In this document: positions 31,456 through 41,430 of the stretch, in pieces
Position numbering within the stretch: the stretch's first letter is position 1
Layout of the letters: every line of letters begins with the position of its first letter
NCBI RefSeq assembly: GCF_033095865.1
Contig: NZ_AP019365.1
Location: forward strand, 5,367,501-5,431,500
Source: Pseudomonas sp. KU43P
GTDB taxonomy: Bacteria; Pseudomonadota; Gammaproteobacteria; Pseudomonadales; Pseudomonadaceae
DNA length: 64,000 nt
Reading direction: 5' to 3'
Notes under the pieces: model-generated
Told to the model about the DNA's origin: nothing
Database searches by the model: none
What the model saw: the letters and a program-made list of their open reading frames with translations, nothing else
Translations under genes and position numbers: made by a program

Positions 31456-34263
31456 ATGGCATTGAAATCCCCCGCGTTTCGTAGAAAGTTTCCGTTGCTG
31501 GTGACCGGCGGTCTGCTGGCCATGCAACCTCTGGCCACCTCCTATGTGGTGGCTGCCGAGCAGTTCGACTGCCAAGTGTCCGCCTCCGGTGGTTGGGACT
31601 GCAAGCCCAAGACCCCAGTCAACAACCTGCCTCCGCGCCCCGTGCACGAGGGTGCTGCGCTCACGTCCGGCACCGAAGCCCCGTCGGCTGAAGCCGAAAG
31701 TGGCGAAAAGCCGATGCTGGTCACCGAGAGCAAGGGCCGTGGCCTGAAGTCGCGCAGCGAAGACTACAGCCACCTGGACTGGGTTCCGCGTGAAAAGCTC
31801 ACTGCAGCACAGCTGGCCGAAACCGGCCCGTACTGCGGTGGCGCGTATGTCGAGCCTACCCGTCCTGGCATGGCCGACACCACGCCGAAGGACGAATCGC
31901 CGACCTACATCAATGCCAAGGTGTCCAAGTACCAGCAGGAGCAGCAGATCGCGACCCTCGCCGGTGACGTGGTCATGCGCCAGGGCAGCATGCAGGCAGA
32001 GGCCGACGAGGCCAACCTGTACCAGACCGAAAACCGCGGCGAGCTCAAAGGCAACGTCAAGATCCGCGACAACGGCTCGCTGGTGGTGGGCGACCAGGCA
32101 CAGATTCAGCTCGATACGGGCGAAGCCCAGGTCGACAACGCCGAATATGTGATGCACAAGTCGCACATCCGCGGCAACGCTCTGTACGCCAAGCGTGGCG
32201 AAAACGCCATCATCCGTCTCAAGGACGGTACGTATACCACTTGCGAACCGGGCAGCAACGCCTGGCAGCTGAAGGGCAACAACATCACACTGAACCCGGC
32301 CACCGGCTTCGGTACCGCGACCAACGTCACCCTGCGGGTCAAGGATTTCCCGGTGTTCTATACACCGTACATCTACTTCCCGATCGACGACCGTCGCCAG
32401 TCCGGCTTCCTGCCGCCGTCGTTCAGCAGTACCAGCGATACCGGCTTCATGCTGGTCACGCCGTACTACTTCAACCTGGCGCCGAACTATGACGCCACGT
32501 TGTACCCGCGCTACATGACCAAACGCGGCCTGCTGATGGAAGGTGAGTTCCGTTACCTGACCAAGTCCAGCGAAGGCCAGTTCGGCGGCGCGTACCTGAA
32601 CGATAAGAACGATGATCGCAAAGACCAGACTGACTACAAAGAACAGCGCTGGATGGTCAACTGGCAGCACAAGGGTGGCCTGGACGAGCGCCTGCTGGCT
32701 GAAGTCGATTACACCGACATCAGCGATCCGTTCTACTTCCAGGACTTGGAAAGCGACCAGATCGGTGTCGAGAGCCGTGATGCGCTGAACCAGCGAGGGG
32801 CACTGACCTACCGTGGAGACAGCTATCAGGCTCGCCTGAACTTGCAGGCCTACGAGATGGCAACCATCTCGAAGATCACGCCGTACAACAAGCTGCCTCA
32901 GATCACCCTCAATGGCATGCTGCCTTATCATCCGGGTGGCTTCGACTTCAGCTACAAGACCGAAGCCGTGCGCTTCGATCGTGATCTGAAAACCGGCCCT
33001 GTCTTCAACGAAGATGGCGAACTGGATACCACCGCTGGGGCCAGAGGCCAACGCCTAGACGAGAATCTCTTCGGTATAGCCCGTTCCAACGGTAATCGCC
33101 TGAACGCCGCACCAGCGATCAGCCTTCCGATGGAAGCCAGCTACGGATACATGAAACCGAAGCTCACGTACATGTACACGCACTATGATCTTGACCTGGA
33201 TAGCAAGGGTAAGAACGATCTCGTTATCAACCCAGGACGAGTCCCACTATACGGTGACTTCAAGAGTAACCAGGACCGTGACGTCCCGATTTTCAGCGTC
33301 GACAGCGGTCTATACTTTGACCGCAACACCTCGCTGTTCGGAACCAACTACCGTCAGACCCTCGAGCCACGTCTGTTCTATCTTTACGTCCCGTATAAGG
33401 ACCAGACGGACATTCCCCTGTTCGACACGGGCGAGTCTGTATTCAGCTACGACTCGCTGTTCCGTGAAAACCGATTCAGTGGCACCGACCGCATCGGTGA
33501 CGAGAACAAGCTGTCTCTCGGCGTGACCACGCGCTGGATCGAGGAAAACGGCTTCGAGCGTCAGTTCCTGAGTGTTGGTCAGGCCTACTACTTCAAGGAT
33601 CGCAAGGTCCAGCTGCCAGGTATCGACTACCGCACCCGCACTGACTCGCAGTCGGATGTGTCGCCATACGCCCTGCTGTACGGATATCGCTTCAACCGCG
33701 ACTGGCGCTTCAACGCCAACTACAACTGGGACCCGGATACCCGCAGCCCACGTTCGGGCGCGGCGATGTTCCACTACCAGCCGGAAGACAATCCGAACAA
33801 GATCGTCAACCTGGGCTATCGCTACCGCAACGACACCATCGCCTATGACTCCGCTACCGGCACCTGGAAAGTGGGCGGCGGCGACTATGGCACCCCGGGC
33901 AGCGCAAACTATGTCAAGGATTACTACAAGATCCAGCAGCACGACTTCTCGGTCATCTGGCCGATCGTGCCGCAATGGAACGTGATCGCCCGCTGGCAGC
34001 ATGACTACAACCGCAACCGCACCCTGGAAGCCATGGGCGGTTTCGAGTACGACAACTGCTGCTGGAAACTGCGTCTGATCAACCGCTACTGGATCGACTA
34101 TGACGACTTCAGCCAGGCCACGCCAGTAAACGAAAAAGGCGACCATGGCATCTTCCTGCAGATCGTGCTGAAAGGCCTCGGTGGCGTGGTAGGCAACAAG
34201 GTCGAATCTTTCCTCGACGAAGGCATTCAAGGTTACCGTACACGTGAAGACCAAGCTTATTGA
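31456..34263 (+). CDS. lptD: LPS-assembly outer membrane protein LptD
   Basis: A 935-residue beta-barrel that, with LptE, inserts LPS into the outer leaflet. The signal region is about 1-34 ([23 protein letters not shown]). A periplasmic OstA/beta-jellyroll domain lies at about 150-290, then the barrel with many aromatic strands. Cysteines for the interdomain disulfides are visible near the N-terminus (FDCQVS, WDCKP, YCGG), in TTCEPG, and in the C-terminal pair DNCCWKL. The frame is open upstream into amgK to 31249; the ATG at 31456 gives the exported start. The surA start lies inside its 3' end. Confidence 0.97.
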   Translation: MALKSPAFRRKFPLLVTGGLLAMQPLATSYVVAAEQFDCQVSASGGWDCKPKTPVNNLPPRPVHEGAALTSGTEAPSAEAESGEKPMLVTESKGRGLKSRSEDYSHLDWVPREKLTAAQLAETGPYCGGAYVEPTRPGMADTTPKDESPTYINAKVSKYQQEQQIATLAGDVVMRQGSMQAEADEANLYQTENRGELKGNVKIRDNGSLVVGDQAQIQLDTGEAQVDNAEYVMHKSHIRGNALYAKRGENAIIRLKDGTYTTCEPGSNAWQLKGNNITLNPATGFGTATNVTLRVKDFPVFYTPYIYFPIDDRRQSGFLPPSFSSTSDTGFMLVTPYYFNLAPNYDATLYPRYMTKRGLLMEGEFRYLTKSSEGQFGGAYLNDKNDDRKDQTDYKEQRWMVNWQHKGGLDERLLAEVDYTDISDPFYFQDLESDQIGVESRDALNQRGALTYRGDSYQARLNLQAYEMATISKITPYNKLPQITLNGMLPYHPGGFDFSYKTEAVRFDRDLKTGPVFNEDGELDTTAGARGQRLDENLFGIARSNGNRLNAAPAISLPMEASYGYMKPKLTYMYTHYDLDLDSKGKNDLVINPGRVPLYGDFKSNQDRDVPIFSVDSGLYFDRNTSLFGTNYRQTLEPRLFYLYVPYKDQTDIPLFDTGESVFSYDSLFRENRFSGTDRIGDENKLSLGVTTRWIEENGFERQFLSVGQAYYFKDRKVQLPGIDYRTRTDSQSDVSPYALLYGYRFNRDWRFNANYNWDPDTRSPRSGAAMFHYQPEDNPNKIVNLGYRYRNDTIAYDSATGTWKVGGGDYGTPGSANYVKDYYKIQQHDFSVIWPIVPQWNVIARWQHDYNRNRTLEAMGGFEYDNCCWKLRLINRYWIDYDDFSQATPVNEKGDHGIFLQIVLKGLGGVVGNKVESFLDEGIQGYRTREDQAY

Positions 34264-35563
34264 TCGTCTGCGTCCAGCATTGCTGGGCGCTGTATTGCTG
34301 AGCGGCGTGGCCCACGCCGCGCCGCAGCCCCTGGACCGTGTGGTGGCCATCGTCGATAACGACGTGGTCATGCAGAGCCAACTGGACCAACGTGTCCATG
34401 AGGTACAGCAAACCATCGCCAAGCGTGGCGGCGGCGTTCCGCCGACCAGCGCGCTTGAGCAGCAGGTACTGGAACGCCTGATCGTCGAGAACCTGCAGTT
34501 GCAGATTGGCGAGCGCTCCGGCATCCGCATCACCGACGAAGAACTGAACCAGGCCATCGGCACCATTGCCCAGCGCAACGGTATGTCGCTTGACCAGTTC
34601 CGCGCCGCGTTGGCCCACGACGGCTTGTCGTTCGACGATGCCCGTGAGCAGGTCAAACGCGAGATGATCATCAGCCGCGTGCGCCAGCGTCGTGTCGCCG
34701 AGCGCATCCAGGTTTCCGAACAGGAAGTGAAGAACTTCCTCAACTCGGACCTGGGCAAGATGCAGATGTCGGAAGAGTACCGCCTGGCCAACATCCTGAT
34801 CCCGACTCCGGAAGCTGCCAACTCGGAAGCCATCCAGACGGCGGCTCGTCAGGTCGGCGATGTCTACCAGCAGCTCAAGCAGGGCAAGGACTTCGGCCAG
34901 ATGGCCATTGAACGCTCTGCCAGCGAAAACGCCCTGGAAGGCGGCGAGATGGGTTGGCGCAAAGCCGGCCAACTGCCACCTGACTTCGCCAAGATGCTCA
35001 GCAGCATGGCCGTGGGCGACATCACCCAGCCCATCCGCATCCCCAACGGCTTCATCATCCTCAAGCTCGAGGAGAAGCGCGGTGGCAGCGAGAACGTGCT
35101 GCGCGATGAAGTGCATGTGCGCCACATCCTGATCAAACCAAGCGAAATTCGCAGCGATGCCGCCACTGAGCAGCTCGCCGAGCGCCTGTATGACCGGATC
35201 AAGAACGGTGAAGACTTCGGCGAGCTGGCCAAGAGCTTCTCGGAAGACCCAGGTTCTGCCCTCAACGGCGGCGACCTCAACTGGGTCGACCCGAACAGCC
35301 TGGTGCCCGAGTTCCGCGAACAGATGGCCAACGCCCAGCAAGGCGTCGTGACCAAACCGTTCAGAACCCAGTACGGCTGGCACGTTCTGGAAGTGCTGGG
35401 CCGCCGCGCCACCGACAGCACCGAACAGGCCCGCGAGCAACAAGCGCTGAACGTGTTGCGTAACCGCAAATACGACGAAGAGCTGCAGACCTGGCTGCGC
35501 CAGATCCGCGACGAAGCCTACGTTGAAATCAAGCTGCCTGGCGCCGACCAGGCCGCGCAGTGA
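34244..35563 (+). CDS. surA: Periplasmic peptidyl-prolyl isomerase and chaperone SurA
   Basis: A 439-residue chaperone for outer-membrane proteins. It has a signal peptide (cleaved after AHA at about residue 25), an N-terminal chaperone domain ([17 protein letters not shown]), and two parvulin domains at about 180-275 and 290-390; HVRHILIKP opens the second. The start is GTG at 34244, overlapping the lptD 3' end by 20 bases, which suggests translational coupling of a client (LptD) and its chaperone. Confidence 0.96.
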   Translation: MKTKLIDRLRPALLGAVLLSGVAHAAPQPLDRVVAIVDNDVVMQSQLDQRVHEVQQTIAKRGGGVPPTSALEQQVLERLIVENLQLQIGERSGIRITDEELNQAIGTIAQRNGMSLDQFRAALAHDGLSFDDAREQVKREMIISRVRQRRVAERIQVSEQEVKNFLNSDLGKMQMSEEYRLANILIPTPEAANSEAIQTAARQVGDVYQQLKQGKDFGQMAIERSASENALEGGEMGWRKAGQLPPDFAKMLSSMAVGDITQPIRIPNGFIILKLEEKRGGSENVLRDEVHVRHILIKPSEIRSDAATEQLAERLYDRIKNGEDFGELAKSFSEDPGSALNGGDLNWVDPNSLVPEFREQMANAQQGVVTKPFRTQYGWHVLEVLGRRATDSTEQAREQQALNVLRNRKYDEELQTWLRQIRDEAYVEIKLPGADQAAQ

Positions 35564-36549
35564 AGCCCCTGCGCTTCGCCGTCACCCCCGGCGAACCAGC
35601 CGGCATAGGCCCCGACCTGTGCCTGCTGCTCGCCGCCGACGCCCAGCCCCACCCCCTGATCGCCATCACCAGCCGTGACCTGCTCGCCGAGCGGGCCACG
35701 CAGCTGGGGCTGGCCGTCAACCTGCTGCCGGTACTGCCAGGGCAATGGCCAGACCAGCCCGCGCCCGCCGGCAACCTGTATGTGTGGGATACCCCGTTGG
35801 CAGCGCCAGTGGCGGCCGGCCAGCTGGATCAGGCCAATGCCGCATTCGTCCTGGAAACGCTGACCCGTGCCGGGCAAGGCTGCATGAACGGCGATTTCGC
35901 TGGCATGATCACCGCCCCGGTGCACAAGGGCGTGATCAACGAAAGCGGCATCGCCTTCTCTGGCCATACCGAATTCCTCGCAGACCTGACCCACACCGCT
36001 CAAGTCGTGATGATGCTGGCAACCCATGGCCTGCGCGTGGCCCTGGTGACCACGCACCTGCCGCTACGGGACATTGCCGATGCCATCACCCCTGAGCGCG
36101 TGGAGCGGGTAACGCGTATCCTGCATGCCGACATGCGCGACAAATTCGGCATTGCCAATCCACGCATCCTGGTCTGCGGGCTCAACCCGCACGCCGGAGA
36201 AGGCGGCCACCTGGGCCGCGAAGAAATCGACATCATCGAGCCGACACTGGCCCGCCTGCGCAGCGAAGGCATGGACCTGCGCGGGCCACTGCCGGCCGAT
36301 ACCCTGTTTACCCCCAAGTATCTGGAGCACTGCGACGCGGTGCTGGCGATGTACCATGACCAGGGCCTGCCTGTACTCAAGTACAAAGGCTTTGGCGCCG
36401 CCGTCAACGTGACCCTGGGCCTGCCGATCATCCGTACATCGGTCGATCACGGCACCGCCCTGGACCTGGCCGGCAGCGGCAAGGTCGACACCGGCAGCCT
36501 GCGCGTCGCCCTGGAAACCGCCTACCAGATGGCCGAGAACCGACCATGA
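35560..36549 (+). CDS. pdxA: 4-hydroxythreonine-4-phosphate dehydrogenase
   Basis: A 329-residue enzyme of pyridoxal phosphate synthesis. Metal-binding histidines are in [12 protein letters not shown], in [12 protein letters not shown] and in [13 protein letters not shown], and the C-terminal [21 protein letters not shown] is canonical. The start is GTG in a GTGA overlap with the surA stop; its own stop overlaps the ksgA ATG. Confidence 0.97.
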   Translation: MKPLRFAVTPGEPAGIGPDLCLLLAADAQPHPLIAITSRDLLAERATQLGLAVNLLPVLPGQWPDQPAPAGNLYVWDTPLAAPVAAGQLDQANAAFVLETLTRAGQGCMNGDFAGMITAPVHKGVINESGIAFSGHTEFLADLTHTAQVVMMLATHGLRVALVTTHLPLRDIADAITPERVERVTRILHADMRDKFGIANPRILVCGLNPHAGEGGHLGREEIDIIEPTLARLRSEGMDLRGPLPADTLFTPKYLEHCDAVLAMYHDQGLPVLKYKGFGAAVNVTLGLPIIRTSVDHGTALDLAGSGKVDTGSLRVALETAYQMAENRP

Positions 36550-37346
36550 ACGAGCAATACCAACACCGGGCGCGCAAACGCTTCGGCCAGAACTTCCTGC
36601 ATGACGCGGGCATCATCGACCGCATCCTGCGCGCGATCAACGCCAAGGCCGGCGAACACCTGCTGGAAATCGGCCCGGGCCAGGGCGCCCTCACCGAAGG
36701 CCTGCTGGGCAGTGGCGCACAGCTTGACGTGGTAGAACTGGACAAAGACCTGGTGCCGATCCTGCAGCACAAGTTCGCAGGCCGCGACAACTTCCGCCTG
36801 CACCAAGGCGATGCGCTGAAGTTCGACTTCAATCAGCTGGGCGTACCCGCGCGTAGCCTGAAAGTGGTCGGCAACCTGCCTTACAACATTTCCACACCAC
36901 TGATCTTCCATCTGCTGAGCCACGCGGGGCTGATCCGCGACATGCACTTCATGCTGCAGAAGGAAGTGGTCGAGCGCATGGCCGCAGGCCCGGGCGGTGG
37001 CGATTGGGGCCGCCTGTCGATCATGGTGCAGTACCACTGCCGGGTCGAACATCTGTTCAACGTCGGCCCTGGCGCGTTCAACCCGCCGCCGAAGGTGGAC
37101 TCTGCCATCGTGCGCCTGGTACCCCATGAAGTGCTGCCGTACCCGGCCAAGGATCATCTGCTGCTCGAGCGCGTGGTGCGTGAAGCCTTCAATCAGCGTC
37201 GCAAGACCCTGCGCAACACCTTGAAGGGCCTGCTTGACAGCCAGGCCATCGAAGCAGCCGGCGTAGACGGCAGCCTCAGGCCTGAACAGCTGGACCTGGC
37301 CGCCTTCGTGCGCCTGGCCGACCAACTGGCTGACCAGCAAGGCTGA
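36546..37346 (+). CDS. ksgA: 16S rRNA dimethyladenosine methyltransferase (RsmA/KsgA)
   Basis: A 266-residue enzyme that dimethylates two adjacent adenines near the 3' end of 16S r[14 protein letters not shown] at the N-terminus, the SAM motif [22 protein letters not shown] and the catalytic NLPYNIS are all present. It overlaps pdxA by 4 bases. A long hairpin follows and may partly end the lptD-surA-pdxA-ksgA transcript. Confidence 0.98.
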   Translation: MNEQYQHRARKRFGQNFLHDAGIIDRILRAINAKAGEHLLEIGPGQGALTEGLLGSGAQLDVVELDKDLVPILQHKFAGRDNFRLHQGDALKFDFNQLGVPARSLKVVGNLPYNISTPLIFHLLSHAGLIRDMHFMLQKEVVERMAAGPGGGDWGRLSIMVQYHCRVEHLFNVGPGAFNPPPKVDSAIVRLVPHEVLPYPAKDHLLLERVVREAFNQRRKTLRNTLKGLLDSQAIEAAGVDGSLRPEQLDLAAFVRLADQLADQQG

Positions 37347-37353
37347 TTCAACC

Positions 37354-37397
37354 TGTAGCGGCCCTGTCGCCGGCAAGCCGGAGTCAGGGCCGCTACA
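37354..37397. repeat. REP-type long hairpin between ksgA and apaG
   Basis: A 13-bp perfect stem TGTAGCGGCCCTG / CAGGGCCGCTACA encloses a REP core (GCCGGCAAGCCGG). There is no T-tract, so it is more likely a stabiliser or Rho/IHF-type REP site than a strict terminator. Confidence 0.8.
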
Positions 37398-37493
37398 GCC
37401 AAATCACCTTCCCTGCGCACACTGGCCCTCCCCCCCGCCAATAGCCTAGACTGCATGGATCGCCGTATTCGTGTGTTTGCTCAAGGCCCTTGC

Positions 37494-37874
37494 ATGTCCG
37501 ACCCCCGCTATCAGATCGACGTCAGCGTCGTGACCCGCTACCTCAAAGAACAATCCGACCCCGAAAGCAGTCGTTTCGCCTTCGCCTATACCATTACCGT
37601 GCAGAACAACGGTTCGGTCACAGCCAAGCTGATGTCCCGCCATTGGCTGATCACCAATGGTGACGGTGAAGTCGAAGAGGTGCGCGGCGCCGGTGTGGTT
37701 GGCCAGCAGCCAACCATCGAGCCTGGCCAGAGCCACACCTACAGCAGCGGTGCGGTGATCAGCACCCGTGTAGGCACCATGCAGGGCAGCTACCAAATGT
37801 TCGCCGAAGACGGTAAACGCTTCGACGCAGAGATCGTGCCTTTCCGCCTGGCGGTACCGGGGGCCTTGCACTGA
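37494..37874 (+). CDS. apaG: ApaG-domain protein
   Basis: A 126-residue single ApaG (immunoglobulin-like beta) domain protein. The glycine-rich signature [19 protein letters not shown] and PTI/MQGSYQM elements are typical. The biochemical role is unclear; it is linked to Co2+/Mg2+ phenotypes in enterics. The frame is open to 37455, but the ATG at 37494 gives the normal [10 protein letters not shown] start. Its stop shares one base with the apaH ATG. Confidence 0.94.
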   Translation: MSDPRYQIDVSVVTRYLKEQSDPESSRFAFAYTITVQNNGSVTAKLMSRHWLITNGDGEVEEVRGAGVVGQQPTIEPGQSHTYSSGAVISTRVGTMQGSYQMFAEDGKRFDAEIVPFRLAVPGALH

Positions 37875-38740
37875 TGGCCACCTACGCCGTCGGTGACTTG
37901 CAAGGCTGTCTTCAGCCACTCAAGTGCCTGCTCGATCGGGTCAAATTCAATCCGACAGTCGATCGCCTGTGGTTGGTCGGCGACCTGGTCAACCGCGGCC
38001 CCGAATCGCTGGAAACACTGCGTTACCTCTACTCGATTCGCCAGTCGCTGGTCTGCGTGCTGGGCAACCACGACCTGCATCTGCTGGCAGCCTGGCACAA
38101 CGTCGAGCGCCTGAAGAAAAGCGACACGCTGCGTGAAATCATCGAGGCACCTGATGCCGACCTGCTGCTGGACTGGCTGCGCCAGCAGAAGCTGCTGCAC
38201 TACGATGAACCACGGGGCATCGCCCTCGTACACGCCGGCATCCCGCCCCAGTGGACCCTCGGCAAGGCGCTCGAACTGGCCGCCGAGGTCGAAGTGGCGC
38301 TACGGGATGATGAGCGCCTGAAGCTCTATCTGGACGGCATGTACGGCAACGAGCCGAACAAATGGAGCAAGAACCTCAGCGGTATCGAACGCCTGCGGCT
38401 CATCACCAATTACCTGACCCGCATGCGCTTCTGCACCGCCGAAGGCAAGCTCGACCTCAAGAGCAAGGAAGGCGTGGGCACTGCGCCCAAAGGCTACAAG
38501 CCGTGGTTCACCCATAAAGACCGCCGCTCCCGCCACGTGAAGATCATCTTCGGTCACTGGGCAGCGCTTGAAGGCCGCGTCGACGAGCCTGGCGTGATTG
38601 CCCTGGACACCGGCTGCGTGTGGGGGGGTGCCATGACCCTGTACAACGTCGACAGCGGTGAGTACCACCGCTGCGAGTGCACTGACGACGGCAGCCTGCG
38701 TCAGCCCGCACAACCCGCTAAACTCAACGATCACCCCTGA
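37874..38740 (+). CDS. apaH: Bis(5'-nucleosyl)-tetraphosphatase, symmetrical
   Basis: A 288-residue metallophosphatase that splits Ap4A into two ADP and decaps Np4-RNAs. Calcineurin-like motifs are in place: [25 protein letters not shown] and the later VHAGIPPQW and GHWAALEG. It is directly coupled to apaG (TGATG) and precedes glpE by 14 bases. Confidence 0.97.
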   Translation: MATYAVGDLQGCLQPLKCLLDRVKFNPTVDRLWLVGDLVNRGPESLETLRYLYSIRQSLVCVLGNHDLHLLAAWHNVERLKKSDTLREIIEAPDADLLLDWLRQQKLLHYDEPRGIALVHAGIPPQWTLGKALELAAEVEVALRDDERLKLYLDGMYGNEPNKWSKNLSGIERLRLITNYLTRMRFCTAEGKLDLKSKEGVGTAPKGYKPWFTHKDRRSRHVKIIFGHWAALEGRVDEPGVIALDTGCVWGGAMTLYNVDSGEYHRCECTDDGSLRQPAQPAKLNDHP

Positions 38741-38754
38741 AGGAAGCCGTACCC

Positions 38755-39084
38755 ATGAGCGAATTCAAGCGCATCCCTCCCGAGCAGGCACTGGCCCTGC
38801 GCGCGCAAGGTGCGGTCGTCGTCGACATTCGCGACCCGCAAGCCTTTGCCGCCGGCCACATCACGGGCGCCAAACACCTGGACAACCACTCGGTCGCCGA
38901 CTTCATCCGCAACGCCGACCTCGACGCCCCGACACTGGTGGTCTGCTACCACGGCAACTCCAGCCAGAGCGCGGCCGCCTATCTGGTCGGCCAGGGCTTC
39001 TCGGACGTGTACAGCGTCGACGGTGGTTTCGAGCTGTGGCGCGCCACGTACCCGGCCGAAACCGCCCAAGGCGCGCCTGAGTAA
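38755..39084 (+). CDS. glpE: Thiosulfate sulfurtransferase GlpE
   Basis: A 109-residue single rhodanese domain. The active-site loop [12 protein letters not shown] carries the persulfide Cys at about residue 64. [18 protein letters not shown] is the conserved N-terminal block. It can transfer sulfur from thiosulfate to cyanide or thioredoxin. AAGGAAG precedes the ATG. Last gene of the apaG-apaH-glpE group. Confidence 0.95.
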   Translation: MSEFKRIPPEQALALRAQGAVVVDIRDPQAFAAGHITGAKHLDNHSVADFIRNADLDAPTLVVCYHGNSSQSAAAYLVGQGFSDVYSVDGGFELWRATYPAETAQGAPE

Positions 39085-39102
39085 TTTTTTCATTTTTACT
39101 GC

Positions 39103-39123
39103 AGCCCGCGCCCCACGCGGGCT
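39103..39123. terminator. Hairpin downstream of glpE
   Basis: AGCCCGCG pairs with CGCGGGCT around CCCCA. It lacks a 3' T-tract on either strand (T-runs lie 5' of it), so it is a weak or Rho-assisted terminator at best. Confidence 0.5.
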
Positions 39124-39172
39124 TGCGCCTTACCTGACGAACGGTCACCGGCAACTTCTCCGCCGCTTCCCC

Positions 39173-39199
39173 TTGACCTTGCGGATAACCAACTATTCT
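39173..39199 (+). promoter_or_regulatory. Candidate RpoS-type promoter for prkA
   Basis: CTATTCTTAA around 39193-39202 resembles the extended stationary-phase -10 (CTATACTTAA); TTGACC (39173-39178) lies upstream with a 15-base spacer. It would give a leader of about 160 bases that includes the palindrome GCCGGTACACCGGC (39229-39242). In E. coli the homologous yeaGH genes are RpoS-controlled, which supports the idea. The rest of the 282-base gap shows nothing else clear. Confidence 0.4.
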
Positions 39200-39366
39200 T
39201 AAGCGCAGGCCATCCAAAAAAGGGGAGAGCCGGTACACCGGCGTGCGGGTCATCGGTAGCGTTACAGGGTGTTCTGGGGGGTATACAGCAATCGGCGAAC
39301 CCGGTTGCATGCCAGCATCAGCTGACTGATCCGGCGTCGTCTCCACGTATCGAGCGAGGTGACGTC

Positions 39367-41289
39367 ATGAGTATTTTTAGCCACTTCCAACAACGTTTCG
39401 AGTCTACGCGCCAGGAAGAACTCTCGCTGCAGGAGTACCTCGAGCTGTGTAAAGAGGATCGCAGTGCCTACGCCTCGGCGGCTGAACGGCTGTTGCTGGC
39501 CATCGGTGAGCCGGAACTGATCGACACCTCAACCAACTCCAGGCTGTCGCGAATCTTCTCCAACAAGGTGATCCGCCGGTATCCGGCCTTTGCCGACTTC
39601 CATGGCATGGAAGAGTGCATCGACCAGATCGTTTCCTACTTCCGCCATGCCGCCCAAGGCCTGGAAGAGAAGAAACAGATCCTCTATCTGCTGGGCCCGG
39701 TAGGCGGCGGTAAATCGTCGCTGGCCGAAAAACTCAAGCAGCTGATGGAAAAGGTCCCCTTCTATGCGATCAAGGACTCGCCAGTATTCGAGTCGCCGCT
39801 GGGGCTGTTCAATGCCACCGAAGATGGCGCCATTCTCGAAGAAGAGTACGGCATCTCGCGGCGCTACCTGAACACCATCATGTCCCCGTGGGCTACCAAG
39901 CGCCTGCAGGAATACGGTGGTGATATCAGCAAGTTCCGGGTGGTCAAGCTCTACCCGTCGATCCTCAACCAGATCGCCATCGCCAAGACCGAGCCGGGCG
40001 ACGAGAATAACCAGGACATCTCCGCCCTGGTCGGCAAGGTGGATATCCGCAAGCTGGAGGAATTCCCGCAGAACGACGCCGACGCCTATAGCTACTCGGG
40101 CGCACTGTGCCGGGCCAACCAGGGCCTGATGGAATTCGTCGAGATGTTCAAGGCACCGATCAAGGTCCTTCACCCGTTGCTCACCGCCACCCAGGAAGGC
40201 AACTACAACAGCACCGAAGGCCTGGGCGCGATCCCCTACTCCGGGATCCTGCTGGCCCACTCCAACGAATCGGAGTGGCACACCTTCCGCAACAACAAGA
40301 ACAACGAGGCGTTCATCGACCGGATCTACATCGTCAAGGTGCCGTATTGCCTGCGCGTCAGCGACGAGATCAAGATCTACGACAAGCTGCTGGTCAATAG
40401 TTCGCTGGCCAAGGCCCATTGCGCGCCGGACACGCTCAAGATGCTCGCCCAGTTCACCGTGCTCTCGCGCCTCAAGGAGCCGGAAAACTCGAACATCTAT
40501 TCGAAGATGCGCGTCTATGACGGCGAGAATCTCAAGGACACCGACCCGAAAGCCAAGTCGATCCAGGAGTACCGCGATGCTGCGGGTGTCGACGAGGGCA
40601 TGAACGGCCTGTCGACCCGTTTTGCCTTCAAGATCCTGTCCAAGGTGTTCAACTTCGACCCGCACGAGGTGGCGGCCAACCCGGTGCACCTGCTGTATGT
40701 ACTGGAGCAGCAGATCGAACAGGAGCAGTTCCCGGCAGAAGTGCGCGAACGCTACCTGCGCTACCTCAAAGAGTACCTGGCACCGCGTTACATCGAGTTC
40801 ATCGGCAAGGAAATCCAGACGGCCTACCTCGAGTCGTATAGCGAGTACGGCCAGAACATCTTCGACCGCTATGTGCTGTACGCCGACTTCTGGATCCAGG
40901 ACCAGGAATACCGCGACCCGGAAACCGGCGAGATCCTCAATCGCATTGCCCTCAACGAAGAGCTGGAGAAGATCGAGAAACCGGCAGGCATCAGCAATCC
41001 GAAGGACTTCCGCAACGAGATCGTCAACTTCGTGTTGCGTGCCCGTGCCAACAACAACGGCAAGAACCCGAGCTGGCTGAGCTACGAGAAGCTGCGTGTG
41101 GTGATCGAGAAGAAAATGTTCTCCAACACCGAAGACCTGCTGCCGGTCATCAGCTTCAACGCCAAGGCCAGCAAGGAAGATCAACAGAAGCACAACGACT
41201 TCGTCACGCGCATGGTGGAACGTGGCTACACCGACAAACAGGTGCGCCTGCTGTCGGAATGGTACCTGCGGGTCAGGAAATCGCAATAA
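39367..41289 (+). CDS. prkA: PrkA/YeaG-family AAA+ serine protein kinase
   Basis: A 640-residue cytoplasmic protein. The AAA+ P-loop GPVGGGKS is at 110-117, and a C-terminal PrkA kinase-like domain follows. It is widely associated with nitrogen starvation and stationary-phase stress. It is first of a conserved trio with yeaH and spoVR on the same strand, though 141 bases of repeat DNA separate it from yeaH. GAGGTG precedes the ATG. The actual phospho-targets in Pseudomonas are not deducible. Confidence 0.95.
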   Translation: MSIFSHFQQRFESTRQEELSLQEYLELCKEDRSAYASAAERLLLAIGEPELIDTSTNSRLSRIFSNKVIRRYPAFADFHGMEECIDQIVSYFRHAAQGLEEKKQILYLLGPVGGGKSSLAEKLKQLMEKVPFYAIKDSPVFESPLGLFNATEDGAILEEEYGISRRYLNTIMSPWATKRLQEYGGDISKFRVVKLYPSILNQIAIAKTEPGDENNQDISALVGKVDIRKLEEFPQNDADAYSYSGALCRANQGLMEFVEMFKAPIKVLHPLLTATQEGNYNSTEGLGAIPYSGILLAHSNESEWHTFRNNKNNEAFIDRIYIVKVPYCLRVSDEIKIYDKLLVNSSLAKAHCAPDTLKMLAQFTVLSRLKEPENSNIYSKMRVYDGENLKDTDPKAKSIQEYRDAAGVDEGMNGLSTRFAFKILSKVFNFDPHEVAANPVHLLYVLEQQIEQEQFPAEVRERYLRYLKEYLAPRYIEFIGKEIQTAYLESYSEYGQNIFDRYVLYADFWIQDQEYRDPETGEILNRIALNEELEKIEKPAGISNPKDFRNEIVNFVLRARANNNGKNPSWLSYEKLRVVIEKKMFSNTEDLLPVISFNAKASKEDQQKHNDFVTRMVERGYTDKQVRLLSEWYLRVRKSQ

Positions 41290-41290
41290 C

Positions 41291-41427
41291 GCGGCAGGTT
41301 TCCAGCCGCAAGCTGCAAGCTGCTCGGCATCAGCGCTCCGGCCTGGGCCACAGCTTGCAGCAGCGGTGGCTGCTCTTTCTTGCAGCTTGAGGCTTGTGGC
41401 TTGCAGCTGCATCCAGTCACCGGAGGG
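41291..41427. repeat. Imperfect inverted AGCTTGCAGC-type repeat inside the prkA operon
   Basis: The gap between prkA and yeaH is filled with variants of GCAAGCTGCAAGCTGC (41308-41323) and their inverted forms CAGCTTGCAGCAGC and GGCTTGTGGCTTGCAGCTGC (up to 41410). The copies can fold into a long imperfect hairpin. This looks like a dispersed Pseudomonas intergenic repeat. No ORF is seen in it. Confidence 0.65.
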
Positions 41428-41430
41428 ACC

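Noticed and set aside
31372..33051. 559-codon minus-strand ORF opposite lptD
   Set aside because: Antisense shadow of lptD; no signal, motif or ribosome-binding site.
39272..39290. Possible sigma-54 promoter (TGG...GC with 10-base spacing) before prkA
   Set aside because: Only the bare GG/GC spacing fits (TGGGGGGTATACAGC); the flanking TGGCAC and TTGC consensus bases are poorly matched, so it is too weak to annotate.
41291..41427. CRISPR-like array
   Set aside because: The repeated units are short, imperfect and inverted, without regular unique spacers or cas genes.
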